Positions 23,689-31,884 of a stretch of 64,000 bases of DNA are shown here, piece after piece. Each line of letters opens with the position of its first letter. The first letter of the stretch is position 1. The stretch covers positions 724,978 through 788,977 of the forward strand of contig NZ_CP015193.1 in assembly GCF_002214605.1 (NCBI RefSeq), given 5' to 3'. This DNA is from Thermococcus chitonophagus (GTDB taxonomy: Archaea; Methanobacteriota_B; Thermococci; Thermococcales; Thermococcaceae). Made by a program: the position numbers and the translations under genes. The notes under the pieces were generated by a model. That model saw nothing but the letters and a program-made list of their open reading frames with translations, was not told the DNA's origin and ran no database searches.

Positions 23689-24652
23689 TTTTATCACTCA
23701 GGCTGAATTTGAGCTTAGCCTTCTCGTTAACCTGCAGTCTGAACTGGCAGGCCTTACATATTTCTCCGCTTGTCGGCTGTCCACAGAACTTACAGCGATT
23801 CAGCTTTACCTCCTTTGCGTAAGTCTTTGCTAAGAGGGGGAATATCTTGTCGTAGCTCCTCAACAGCTGGTACTTGGTTCCTGGGTGTTTTTCTTCCATC
23901 TCATTAAGCCAGTCCCTTATTTCCGCTCTGAAGGCTTCAACTGCATATGGGCACTCGCTGAGATCAACCTCAATGTTGTTTAAAACTGCATAGAGCACTA
24001 TCTCCTTCTCTGGAACTTCCCTCAGGGGCTTTATCCTGGGGACTAAACCTTCGTGGATTACCTCGTAGTACGGTCCAGTCCTCCCGAGTCTCGCGACATC
24101 TCCTCTCATTAAATTCATTAGGAAAACCTGAACTTCATCGTCAAGGTTCAATCCTAGGGCGAGTTTGTCCACTTTAAGTTCTTCTGCGGCCTTGTTTAAG
24201 AGCCATCTCCTCCAGACGCCACAGTATGAGCAGGCACCAAGCCTCTCTCCTCTCGCTCCCATTATTTCCACTGTTTCATCAAGGGTGAACCCTATGTAGT
24301 CCTTGAACCTGTATATGTGGTGCTCAACACCCAAAAGCTCAGCATTCCTTTTCGCAACTTCAACGCTCTTGTCCCTGTATCCCTTTATTCCTTCATCTAT
24401 CGTTATTGCGACTATCTCAAAGGGGAACTTTTTTCTAAGCTTGGCCAGCAGGTGGAGGAGAACAACGCTGTCTTTGCCCCCGCTCACTGCAACTCCAATC
24501 CTCTCTCCCCTCCTGATCATCCTGTACTTCCTTATCGTCCTCTTTACTTTACCCTCGACTAGCTCGTTGAAGTGCTTGTGGCAGTAATATCTCCCCTCGT
24601 ACCTCGCGAAGTACACTGCCTCTCTGCCGCACTTTGAGCATTTCATGGCCAT
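23672..24652 (-). CDS. ttuA: tRNA-5-methyluridine(54) 2-sulfurtransferase (TtuA family)
   Basis: This enzyme thiolates U54 in the T-loop of tRNA, a heat-stabilising modification. The 326-residue protein has an N-terminal zinc finger (C5, C8, C24, H27), the PP-loop SGGKDS at 57-62, the iron-sulfur cysteines in ACSYCG (about 141 and 144) and ECPYA (about 233), and a C-terminal zinc finger CKFCG...CKAC. This layout is exactly that of the characterised Pyrococcus TtuA. ATG is at 24652 with an alternative at 24646; there is no ribosome binding site and a TATA box lies about 25 bp upstream, so the message is leaderless. Confidence 0.93.
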   Translation of the reverse strand: MAMKCSKCGREAVYFARYEGRYYCHKHFNELVEGKVKRTIRKYRMIRRGERIGVAVSGGKDSVVLLHLLAKLRKKFPFEIVAITIDEGIKGYRDKSVEVAKRNAELLGVEHHIYRFKDYIGFTLDETVEIMGARGERLGACSYCGVWRRWLLNKAAEELKVDKLALGLNLDDEVQVFLMNLMRGDVARLGRTGPYYEVIHEGLVPRIKPLREVPEKEIVLYAVLNNIEVDLSECPYAVEAFRAEIRDWLNEMEEKHPGTKYQLLRSYDKIFPLLAKTYAKEVKLNRCKFCGQPTSGEICKACQFRLQVNEKAKLKFSLSDKNEEDY

Positions 24653-24671
24653 GAAGGAGGAGAGAAGGGTT

Positions 24672-24687
24672 GGCTTTTAAACTTAAG
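24672..24687 (-). promoter_or_regulatory. Promoter of ttuA (minus strand)
   Basis: Read on the minus strand, CTTAAGTTTAAAAGCC ends about 20 bp before the ATG at 24652. TTTAAAAG is TATA-like, at the right place for a leaderless archaeal message. It overlaps the 3' end of the C/D sRNA gene. Confidence 0.5.
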
Positions 24688-24740
24688 GTCAGCCCATGCG
24701 AGTGTCATCACAGCTCGGCCGAAATCTCCGTCATCATCCC
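24687..24740 (-). ncRNA. Box C/D sRNA (minus strand)
   Basis: On the minus strand the order is box C ATGATGA (24737-24731), a 12-nt guide CGGAGATTTCGG, box D' CCGA (24718-24715, degenerate), a 3-nt spacer, box C' GTGATGA (24711-24705), a 12-nt guide CACTCGCATGGG and box D CTGA (24692-24689). Both guides have the exact archaeal length. A TATA-like CTTTATTAG on the minus strand at about 24764-24772 is 27-35 bp upstream of box C. Predicted targets would contain CCGAAATCTCCG and CCCATGCGAGTG; I cannot place them. Confidence 0.82.
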
Positions 24741-24936
24741 TTGCTTCCTGAGTCTTGCAGTTTGCTAATAAAGGTTTTGATTAAACATGTCCTTCAAATC
24801 AAACATAAGTCCTTCTTTCCCAGGATCTCTAGCTCTTCTAGCTCCCTTTCCTATCAACGAATTGTTGAAACGTAATTAGTCTAATCGTATTGCAACTTAT
24901 AAACATTTATGAACCACTTATGAGTATTTGGTAGAG
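24741..24936. promoter_or_regulatory. Divergent control region of the channel operon
   Basis: ACTTATAAAC at about 24895-24904 is TATA-like, 33-42 bp before the ATG at 24937. Two inverted repeats lie just upstream: TCAAC-gaatt-GTTGA at 24854-24868 and ATTAG-t-CTAAT at 24875-24885. They may be sites for a regulator. No gene is seen here. Confidence 0.4.
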
Positions 24937-25716
24937 ATGATCCCGATAATCACCTTCCTCCTGGTTGTACTCGTATCGGCGATAATAGTTAGGATAGGGG
25001 CTGTAGCATTGGAAATGACTGGATTATCAAGGGATGTGGCCGCCTTTCAGGCTCAGTCCGCTTTCTCAGGTGTTGGATTCACGACGAGTGAAAGTGAATA
25101 CGTTGTTTCTCACCCCGTTAGAAGGAGGATAATAAGGATACTCATGCTCTTGGGAAGTGCTGGGATTACATCAGCTATAGCCACGCTCGTCCTCAGCTTT
25201 ACTGGGATCACTAGAGAGCAGGCAGGTTATAGGATAATAGTCTTGATCCTGGGCCTCTTTGCCTTGTACTTGTTTTTCCGCTCCAAGTATATTGAGAGGT
25301 TAATGAGGAGAGCAATAAGGAGAATTCTTAAGAAGTTTGCGCCTTCGCTTAGGGTTCTCGATTATTCCCAGCTCCTGGGTATAACTAGGGGTTACTCTAT
25401 AGCTCAGATAAAGGTTAAAAAGACAAGCTGGCTTGCGAATAGATCGCTAAAGGAACTTCAGCTTGACAAGGAGGGGGTACTCGTCTTAGGGATATATAGG
25501 AAGGTGGATGGAAGGGAGGTCTATCTAGGTGCTCCCCATGGTGATACAATAATCCTCCCAGGGGATATTGTGGTTCTCTACGGCCCAGAGGAAGTCCTTG
25601 CCTCCCTATCTAAGAGGATGAGAGGGACTAAGGGAGAGAAAGAGCACGAAGAGGCAGTTAAGATGGCAGAAGTCAGGAGGATGCAGGAGGAGAAGGAGGC
25701 TGGGGTAAGTGTGTGA
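24937..25716 (+). CDS. Membrane protein with TrkA-C (RCK-C) domain and SKT-like pore segment
   Basis: This 259-residue protein has three hydrophobic segments (about 2-25, 66-90 and 98-117) and a cytoplasmic TrkA-C/RCK-C domain (about 145-225) with LGIYRKVDGREVYLGAPHGDTIILPGD split over strands. Between the first two membrane segments lies QSAFSGVGFTTSESE (about 40-54), which resembles the P-loop and single-glycine filter of Trk/Ktr/HKT K+ transporters (SAFxxxGF). This suggests one M1-P-M2 unit fused to a regulator, but the reading is inference. The ATG at 24937 is preferred over the TTG at 24928. Its end overlaps the next gene by eight bases. Confidence 0.65.
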   Translation: MIPIITFLLVVLVSAIIVRIGAVALEMTGLSRDVAAFQAQSAFSGVGFTTSESEYVVSHPVRRRIIRILMLLGSAGITSAIATLVLSFTGITREQAGYRIIVLILGLFALYLFFRSKYIERLMRRAIRRILKKFAPSLRVLDYSQLLGITRGYSIAQIKVKKTSWLANRSLKELQLDKEGVLVLGIYRKVDGREVYLGAPHGDTIILPGDIVVLYGPEEVLASLSKRMRGTKGEKEHEEAVKMAEVRRMQEEKEAGVSV

Positions 25717-27151
25717 GTACGTTTATTCCAGCGGCAAGAAGTGCAGGAGGAAGCCCCTTAAGGGTTCGAAGTACTGCTCACTGCACATTCCTTTTGAGGA
25801 GGGTGAACTGCTCTACGGCGAGAAGATTAAAGAGATAAAGAGAAGGGCATTTGAGAGGTCACTTGAGAGGGGAGTTAGGCACTTCGAGGGCGTTCAGCTG
25901 TACGACATTGTTATCATAGAGAAGGAGCTCAAAGAAGCTCTCATATTCAGAAACTCTAAGATAAAAAGACTCGTAATAGGAAAGTCAAAACTAAAGAACC
26001 TCACGCTTATAAACTCTGAAGTTGATTCCCTTATCATCGTGGAGTCCACTATAGATCTCCTCTATGTTACCGGAGTTAACAGTTATGGAATTAGTGTATG
26101 CTCTGTAGACTTTAAGTCGTCCATATTGATTAGAAATTCTTCAGTCAAGTACGTCATGATAAACTCAACGGAGTTCAGACCGGAGGAGGTTACTGCTGAG
26201 GAAGAGTTCGGTGAAGCTGGGAGGATGGCGGGAAGAATAGAGATTTCGAACCTTGAAGGCGTTAGAAGGATAGCAATAAACTCGAAATATCCTCTAATAG
26301 AGAGGCTAAGTAAAGAGCTTGGAGTTGAATTTAACGTAGTTAAGAGACCTGTGAGGGCTCATACCCTCTACCTTGGAGGAATTAAATTCGACGAGAGTCC
26401 CAGGTTCAAAAGGCAAGTTAGGATATACGTTAACCGCTTTTCTGGGCAGTTGCTCGTGGAGAATGTTTCGGTTCCTGGGCACGTTGAGATTGTGAACAGC
26501 AAAGTTAGATACCCAGAGTTTGTTCATGTCACAATATACAATAATATCGTACTTAGGAATTCCAAGCTCTATAGTGATGAGAACTGGAATTTAGCTTACC
26601 TTCCAAACTTACTGGCCGAGCTTGAGGTTTACGGGTTTATTGTTATAGAGAACTGCCACTTCAACAATCCCTACCTTGCTGAAGTATTCTATAGGATAGC
26701 CAGAACGACATGGGAGAAAAGTGGAGATAAAGAGAAGGCTGATGAATACTACTACTTAGAAATGCTTGCTAGGAGAAAGAGAGTTCTTCAGTACTATAGA
26801 AAGGGTCCCAAGACATTAAGGAGAACCTTCAGGCTCCTTGAGGTTCTCTTTGAGTTCTTCTTTGCAGATCTAACGTGCAAGTATGGAACCGACTGGAAGA
26901 GACCAGTCTTTCTCTGGCTTGCCTTAGTTATATTTGGTTTTCCAGTGCTTTATGCACTAACGAGCTCAGTAACTCCAGTAAATTCAGGGTTTGACTATAT
27001 ATACTTCAGCATAGTCACGGCAACAACTCTTGGTTATGGAGATCTCCACCCAGTAGGGTTAGGTAAGGTTATAGCATCTGTAGAGGCCATATTTGGAATG
27101 TTCATGTGGGCAGTCTTCCTTACCGTCTTCGCGAGAAAGTACATGAGGTGA
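25709..27151 (+). CDS. Zinc-knuckle/beta-helix protein fused to a two-TM K+ channel
   Basis: This 480-residue protein has an unusual layout. Residues 2-26 hold a C-x9-C-x10-C-x2-H knuckle (C2, C12, C23, H26). About 60-310 is rich in short alternating strands (LIFRNSKIKRLVIGKSKLKNLTLINSEV in pieces), like a pentapeptide or right-handed beta-helix. The C-terminal 95 residues are a 2-TM K+ channel: a helix FLWLALVIFGFPVLYAL, the pore helix and filter TTLGYGD (about 438-444) and a second helix. The N-terminal part would be cytoplasmic and could gate the pore. The start is GTG at 25709 overlapping the upstream gene, with GGAGG upstream. Confidence 0.75.
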   Translation: MCEYVYSSGKKCRRKPLKGSKYCSLHIPFEEGELLYGEKIKEIKRRAFERSLERGVRHFEGVQLYDIVIIEKELKEALIFRNSKIKRLVIGKSKLKNLTLINSEVDSLIIVESTIDLLYVTGVNSYGISVCSVDFKSSILIRNSSVKYVMINSTEFRPEEVTAEEEFGEAGRMAGRIEISNLEGVRRIAINSKYPLIERLSKELGVEFNVVKRPVRAHTLYLGGIKFDESPRFKRQVRIYVNRFSGQLLVENVSVPGHVEIVNSKVRYPEFVHVTIYNNIVLRNSKLYSDENWNLAYLPNLLAELEVYGFIVIENCHFNNPYLAEVFYRIARTTWEKSGDKEKADEYYYLEMLARRKRVLQYYRKGPKTLRRTFRLLEVLFEFFFADLTCKYGTDWKRPVFLWLALVIFGFPVLYALTSSVTPVNSGFDYIYFSIVTATTLGYGDLHPVGLGKVIASVEAIFGMFMWAVFLTVFARKYMR

Positions 27152-27155
27152 GAGG

Positions 27156-28283
27156 ATGATAGGCTTCATAGTTAATCCAATAGCGGGAATGGGTGGGAGA
27201 GTTGCCCTTAAAGGTACTGACGGTGTTCTTGAGGAGGCAATAAAGAGGGGGGCTAAACCAGTAACCCCCGATCTTGCTAGGCTTTTTCTCAAGGAACTTA
27301 GGCACTACGACATGAACGTTGAATTTTTAACGGGCCCAGGACCTTTGGGGGAGGATTATCTGAAGGAGTTCGAGTTTAAGCATGAGGTAATTGCTCATAG
27401 AGATGTTGGCTTTAGGGAGATTCATGGGGTTAAGGTTCCAGACACTACATCGGAGGACACCAAGAGGCTTGCTAAGGAGATGATTGATAAAGTTGACCTG
27501 ATAGTGTTTGCAGGTGGTGATGGAACGGCAAGGGACATAGCTGAGGTCGTGGATCTCAAGGTTCCAATACTGGGCATTCCTAGTGGTGTGAAGATGTTCT
27601 CTGGTGTCTTTGCAACTTCCCCTGAGGATGCGGCAAGGGTTCTTGTTGAGTTTCTTAGAGGTAAAGCTCGTATTGAGAGAAGACCAGTCATGGATCTTGA
27701 TGAAGACGCGTACAGAAGGGATGAAATTAGGGCAAGGAAATTTTACGAGGTTCTAACTCCAGTCGTTGAGACCTTGGTTCAGGGTAGCAAGGAAGCCGTT
27801 AGAGCTGATGAGGAAGAGGATCTGAATGCTCTGGCGGAAGCCGTCGCTGAGGAGATACTTGAGAATGATGGAATTTACTTCCTGGGGGCTGGTTCAACGA
27901 TAAAGAAGATTAAGGACAAGCTCGGGATAGATGGAACACTTCTCGGCGTTGATGTCATCAGGGTTAGGAATGGAGAAGCTGAGTTGCTGGTGAAAGATGC
28001 CACTGAAGGAGATCTCCTCTCCTTCATAAAAGAAAAGCCCAAGGTAGTTGTAACGGTTATAGGCGGCCTCAACTTCCTCTTTGGTAGGGGTAACCAGCAG
28101 TTCTCCCCCAAGGTACTCAGGGCGATAGATAAGGATGACCTGATAGTTGTTGCTACTCCCTCGAAGATAAGTTCCGGTATCATAAGAGTTTATACGGGAG
28201 ACAAGGAGGTTGACGAAAAATTCAGAGGATACCTCAAGGTTAAAATCTCTCCATGGATGGAGAAGCTTGTTAAAGTAATTTAG
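27156..28283 (+). CDS. ATP-NAD kinase-like (COG3199) protein
   Basis: This 375-residue protein has the diacylglycerol-kinase/NAD-kinase fold motif GGDGTARD near residues 119-126 and starts IGFIVNPIAGMGGRVALKGTDG, the signature of the COG3199/AcoX-related ATP-NAD kinase group. A second lobe (about 230-345) carries FLGAGSTIKKIKDKLG and VVVTVIGGLNFLFGRGNQQF. Function in the group is not established; phosphorylation of NAD or a related nucleotide is inferred. GAGG precedes the ATG at 27156, four bases after the channel gene, so the three genes probably form one operon. Confidence 0.85.
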   Translation: MIGFIVNPIAGMGGRVALKGTDGVLEEAIKRGAKPVTPDLARLFLKELRHYDMNVEFLTGPGPLGEDYLKEFEFKHEVIAHRDVGFREIHGVKVPDTTSEDTKRLAKEMIDKVDLIVFAGGDGTARDIAEVVDLKVPILGIPSGVKMFSGVFATSPEDAARVLVEFLRGKARIERRPVMDLDEDAYRRDEIRARKFYEVLTPVVETLVQGSKEAVRADEEEDLNALAEAVAEEILENDGIYFLGAGSTIKKIKDKLGIDGTLLGVDVIRVRNGEAELLVKDATEGDLLSFIKEKPKVVVTVIGGLNFLFGRGNQQFSPKVLRAIDKDDLIVVATPSKISSGIIRVYTGDKEVDEKFRGYLKVKISPWMEKLVKVI

Positions 28284-28396
28284 GGATTTTGGAAACATCT
28301 ATTTTTGTAATGGGATGCTGGGAAACACTTAGAAACGCTTACGAAACACGGTATTCCTTATTTTTGTTGGGCTCCTATGGTTTATTGGTGATGGAC

Positions 28397-29521
28397 ATGA
28401 AGAAGGTGTTGGGTGTATTAATACCAATATTATTAATATTAAGCGGGGTGGGAATGAGCCAGGTGAGTGCTGAGACCCAGAGCCTCGTTATACTAGTGAG
28501 CGACAATGAGGCTGATTTAACCTTGGCTCAGAACGTGGCCAAGTTGCTGAACGCCACTGTCGTTGTGACTAAGTGGGGCATCTTCAACGAGTCAGTGATA
28601 TCCCAAATAGTTGACCTTAGCCCGGACATGGTTCTCATAATAGGTGGTCCACTTGCGGTAGTTTCAGTGTACGAAGATGAGCTTGAGAACCTCGGGATCA
28701 ACGTTACAAGAATCGGCGGGCAGGATAGGGTTGAGACAAACCAAGCCCTAATTGAGTTCCTGATGGAGAACTACCCCGAGTTACTCAGCAACGTCACGGC
28801 TGCTATAGCCTATGGCTGGGACTATGCGGCAATGCTACAGCTTAGAAACCAGAGTTGCGTAATTCCAATCCTTGTGAAGAATGCCACTGTAAATGAGACT
28901 ATAGTAAAGCACTTCAAGAAAGTGGAGCTTGTTCAGAGCAGGTTCAGCGAGAGGATAATGGAAAGGGTTAGGGAAAAGCTTGGTGGAGAAGTAAAGGAAG
29001 TTGTAGCAAACATTACGGCTGAAGAGGCTGAGAAGGCCATAGAGGTAGCCCAGGAGAAGGTTCAGTTAGCCGAGAGCGTTCTAGCTAACATTACAAACCC
29101 AAGTGCAGAGAGGCTAGTGGAGTTAGCTAAGGAGAAGCTTGACCTAGCGAAAAAGGCCTATGATGAAGGTAAATATGGGGAGGCATTTGGTCTGGCAGTG
29201 GCTTCGAGGAGGCTTGCCGAGGTCGTGATCAGCTATTCGACTAAGGAATTCGAGAGAAGCATGAAGATGAACCACACGATGCAACTTGAGCTTAGGATAA
29301 GGGTGCTTGAGAGGGTAATGCTCAGGCTCGAAGCTGGTGGGGCCAATGTATCAACAGAGAAAGGCCTGCTCGAGCAGGCAAAGGTAGCACTTAAAAACGG
29401 AGAAGTTGAGAAGGCCAAAATGCTCATCGAAGAAATCGAAAAGGAATTGAGGATAAAGGTCAAGGAGAAAAGAATATCCAAGGAGAAAGAGAAAGTTGCA
29501 AAGAAAGTGGGAGGGAGGTGA
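28397..29521 (+). CDS. Secreted protein with cell-wall-binding-repeat-2-like domain and helical tail (copy 1)
   Basis: The 374-residue protein has a signal peptide (about 1-25). Residues 28-200 form a Rossmann-like half with ILVSDNEADLTLAQNVAKLLNA, LIIGGPLAVV and IGGQDRVETN, features of cell-wall-binding repeat 2 proteins. The C-terminal half (about 200-374) is a long Glu/Lys-rich helical region with two similar units (EEAEKAIEVAQEKVQLAES and ERLVELAKEKLDLAKKAYDEGKYGEA). There is no clear membrane anchor. The ATG at 28397 follows GGTGATGGAC. A paralogue follows after three bases. Confidence 0.75.
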   Translation: MKKVLGVLIPILLILSGVGMSQVSAETQSLVILVSDNEADLTLAQNVAKLLNATVVVTKWGIFNESVISQIVDLSPDMVLIIGGPLAVVSVYEDELENLGINVTRIGGQDRVETNQALIEFLMENYPELLSNVTAAIAYGWDYAAMLQLRNQSCVIPILVKNATVNETIVKHFKKVELVQSRFSERIMERVREKLGGEVKEVVANITAEEAEKAIEVAQEKVQLAESVLANITNPSAERLVELAKEKLDLAKKAYDEGKYGEAFGLAVASRRLAEVVISYSTKEFERSMKMNHTMQLELRIRVLERVMLRLEAGGANVSTEKGLLEQAKVALKNGEVEKAKMLIEEIEKELRIKVKEKRISKEKEKVAKKVGGR

Positions 29522-29524
29522 AGA

Positions 29525-30619
29525 ATGAGACATTTCCTCACCCTCTCTTTAATTCTTGTAGTCGTTTTCTCTGTGTTACCTGCTACTCATGCTCAGATTC
29601 AGGATATTGCAATCTTAGTGAGCGATAACGAGGCTGATTTGACTATTGCCGAGAGAGTAAGTGAACTCCTTCACGCAAGGCTAATAGTGACGCCTTGGGG
29701 AGTTTATGATCCGAACGTTAGTGTTGAGGTCATAGACTATAATCCCACTCTTGTGATAATAATTGGTGGCCCAATTGCCGTAGTTGAGAGATACGAACAG
29801 GATCTCCAATCCTTTGGGATATCCTATACTAGGCTGTATGGCCAGACTAGAGTCGAAACGGCTATAAAAGTCATAGAATTTATACAAAAAGATTATCCGG
29901 ACCTGCTTAAGAATTCTAAGTTTTTTGCTGTTTATGGATGGGATCTTGCCAGCATTACAAAACTTAGGGAAATAATGGAGAGCGACAAAGAAGTAATTCC
30001 GATTTTTGTTGGACCAAATTCAACGAGTGTTCCAGTAAACGTTACAGCCGTGATCGTAAGTGATGAATCAGAGAACATCCTGAAGAAAATCCATCTCAGA
30101 AATGCAAAGGTAATTAGAGTCCGCATGAGCGAGCTCACTGTCTTACAAATCTTGGAGAGGGCAAACACAACGTTACTAAGAGCGAAAAGTCTCGCTGAAA
30201 CTAGTGAAGATCAGAGAATGCTACATTCAGCTGAAGATCTTTTGCTGAGTGCGGAGCATGCATATAAGTCTGGAGATTATGAAAAGGCCTATAGGTTGGC
30301 TACTAGGGCAATGACGATTGCTCAAGTGGTAATAGCTGGAGAGGGCACCAAAAAAGAACTTCCTGTTACAATGAGAATTGAGATGCAGCTAAAGCTAATG
30401 TCACTGCTAATGGATAAGCTTGAGGCTAGGGGTGAAGATGTCTCTCAGGCGAGGTACTATCTGGAGCTTGCGAAAAGGGCTTTAGAGACTGGTAGGGTTG
30501 GAGATGCTATGATATATCTTGAAAAGGCTAGGGATGCTGTAAAGGCTAAGATACGGGGCAGAAAGCCAGAAAGCATTCCGGTTAGCAGGCCTGAGAAGGG
30601 TAGAGGAGGTAAGCCCTGA
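29525..30619 (+). CDS. Secreted paralogue of the preceding protein (copy 2)
   Basis: This 364-residue protein has a signal peptide (about 1-23, ending near THAQ), then ILVSDNEADLTIAERVSELLHA, LVIIIGGPIAVVE and LYGQTRVETA, all matching copy 1. The helical tail again contains DYEKAYRLATRAMTIAQVV and similar alpha-helical hairpin units. The two genes are adjacent (three bases apart) and about equally long, so they arose by tandem duplication. An extracellular, possibly filament-like or envelope role is inferred. GGAGGTGAAGA precedes the ATG at 29525. Confidence 0.75.
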   Translation: MRHFLTLSLILVVVFSVLPATHAQIQDIAILVSDNEADLTIAERVSELLHARLIVTPWGVYDPNVSVEVIDYNPTLVIIIGGPIAVVERYEQDLQSFGISYTRLYGQTRVETAIKVIEFIQKDYPDLLKNSKFFAVYGWDLASITKLREIMESDKEVIPIFVGPNSTSVPVNVTAVIVSDESENILKKIHLRNAKVIRVRMSELTVLQILERANTTLLRAKSLAETSEDQRMLHSAEDLLLSAEHAYKSGDYEKAYRLATRAMTIAQVVIAGEGTKKELPVTMRIEMQLKLMSLLMDKLEARGEDVSQARYYLELAKRALETGRVGDAMIYLEKARDAVKAKIRGRKPESIPVSRPEKGRGGKP

Positions 30620-30625
30620 GATTCT

Positions 30626-31789
30626 TTACCTTGCATGGATCTCTACAATATCCCCATCCTCTAAAACATGATCCGGGCCCACTCTCTGGCCCGGAAACTT
30701 TACACTTTTTCCCCAGACCCTTGCATACCTGAAGTTCTTTACAAGGTCTTTATGAATTCTCTCAGCAACATCAAGAACCGTTGACCCCTTTTTCAGCGCT
30801 ATGGGCGGATAAGCGGGCTCTTCCCCTGGGCTCTTCGTGAACACCCTTATTATATCTGCGACATCATACAGTGCTTCCTTAACAGCCTCTAGGTTTATCC
30901 TCTTCTTGGCCGAGACGGGAACTATCTTGAACTTCTCCCCATAGGCTCTCACGAGCTTTTCATAGTTCTCTTTACTTCCTGGGGCATCTCCCTTGTTGGC
31001 TATAATTATAGCCTTCCTCCAAACTAAGCTGTCATCAAGGGCATCGGCGAATTCCTCAAGAGTCACGGGTTCTTTAACCGTAATCTCCGCTGAGTGTATC
31101 TTCTCTTCTCTCAGCATCTTCATGACTTCATTGATGTCACCCTTAATGTTTTCCGCCCCGTTGATCACTATTCCTCCACTTGGCGTTTTTCTAATTTCTA
31201 CTCTTGGTCTTCTCTTGTTAACCTTGATTCCGGCTCTCTCGAATTCTCTGAGCAAGATTTCCATCTGCTTAATTGGATCTTCGCTTAAATCTACGACTAT
31301 AGCTATAGCATCTGCGTTTCTTATTACGGCTAAGAGTTGTGGTCCCATTCCCTTCCCTAATGCCGCTCCCTCCAATAGCCCAGGAACTTCTACAAGCTGT
31401 ATCTGTACGTCCTTATAGTTCATCATTGCTGGAATTGGCTCCGTGGTTGTAAAGGGATAATCTGCACTCTCAACATCTACTCCCGTTAATGCCCTCAGTA
31501 GTTCAGACTTTCCAACGTTGGGCAGGCCGACAAGGACTATCTGAGCGGCTCCCTCCTTCTTTACAGCTAGAGAATAACCCCCGCCCTTTCTTTGCTGTCT
31601 CTGCTTCTCCAGTTCCTTCCTAAGCTCTGCCAACTTTCTCTTTATCTGCAGTCTAAGCTTTTCAGTTCCCTTGTGTTTCGGAACTAAAGCGTACATCTTC
31701 TCAAGTGCCCTGATCTTTTCTGGAATAGTCTTGGCATTCCTATACTCCTCTTCGGCCGCTAGATACTCTGCCGTAACGTTCGTTGGCAT
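30626..31789 (-). CDS. DRG-family GTPase with TGS domain
   Basis: This 387-residue protein belongs to the Obg/DRG GTPases conserved in archaea and eukaryotes. It has a coiled N-terminal part (about 1-75), G1 GLPNVGKS at 88-95, the G3-type VEVPGLLEG near 134-141, NKGD near 260 and a C-terminal TGS domain (about 315-387) with DVAERIHKDLVKNF and VGPDHVLEDGDIVEI. DRG proteins are thought to act in ribosome-related control. The gene faces the secreted pair and ends six bases after it. Confidence 0.93.
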   Translation of the reverse strand: MPTNVTAEYLAAEEEYRNAKTIPEKIRALEKMYALVPKHKGTEKLRLQIKRKLAELRKELEKQRQQRKGGGYSLAVKKEGAAQIVLVGLPNVGKSELLRALTGVDVESADYPFTTTEPIPAMMNYKDVQIQLVEVPGLLEGAALGKGMGPQLLAVIRNADAIAIVVDLSEDPIKQMEILLREFERAGIKVNKRRPRVEIRKTPSGGIVINGAENIKGDINEVMKMLREEKIHSAEITVKEPVTLEEFADALDDSLVWRKAIIIANKGDAPGSKENYEKLVRAYGEKFKIVPVSAKKRINLEAVKEALYDVADIIRVFTKSPGEEPAYPPIALKKGSTVLDVAERIHKDLVKNFRYARVWGKSVKFPGQRVGPDHVLEDGDIVEIHAR

Positions 31790-31884
31790 CTCTGCTCCCG
31801 AACTCTCTTTCCCGATCGGTTTTATAAAATTGAGGTCGAAAAGTTTAAAGTAAGCTTTGGTTATTATATCCTGAGGTGAGAACC

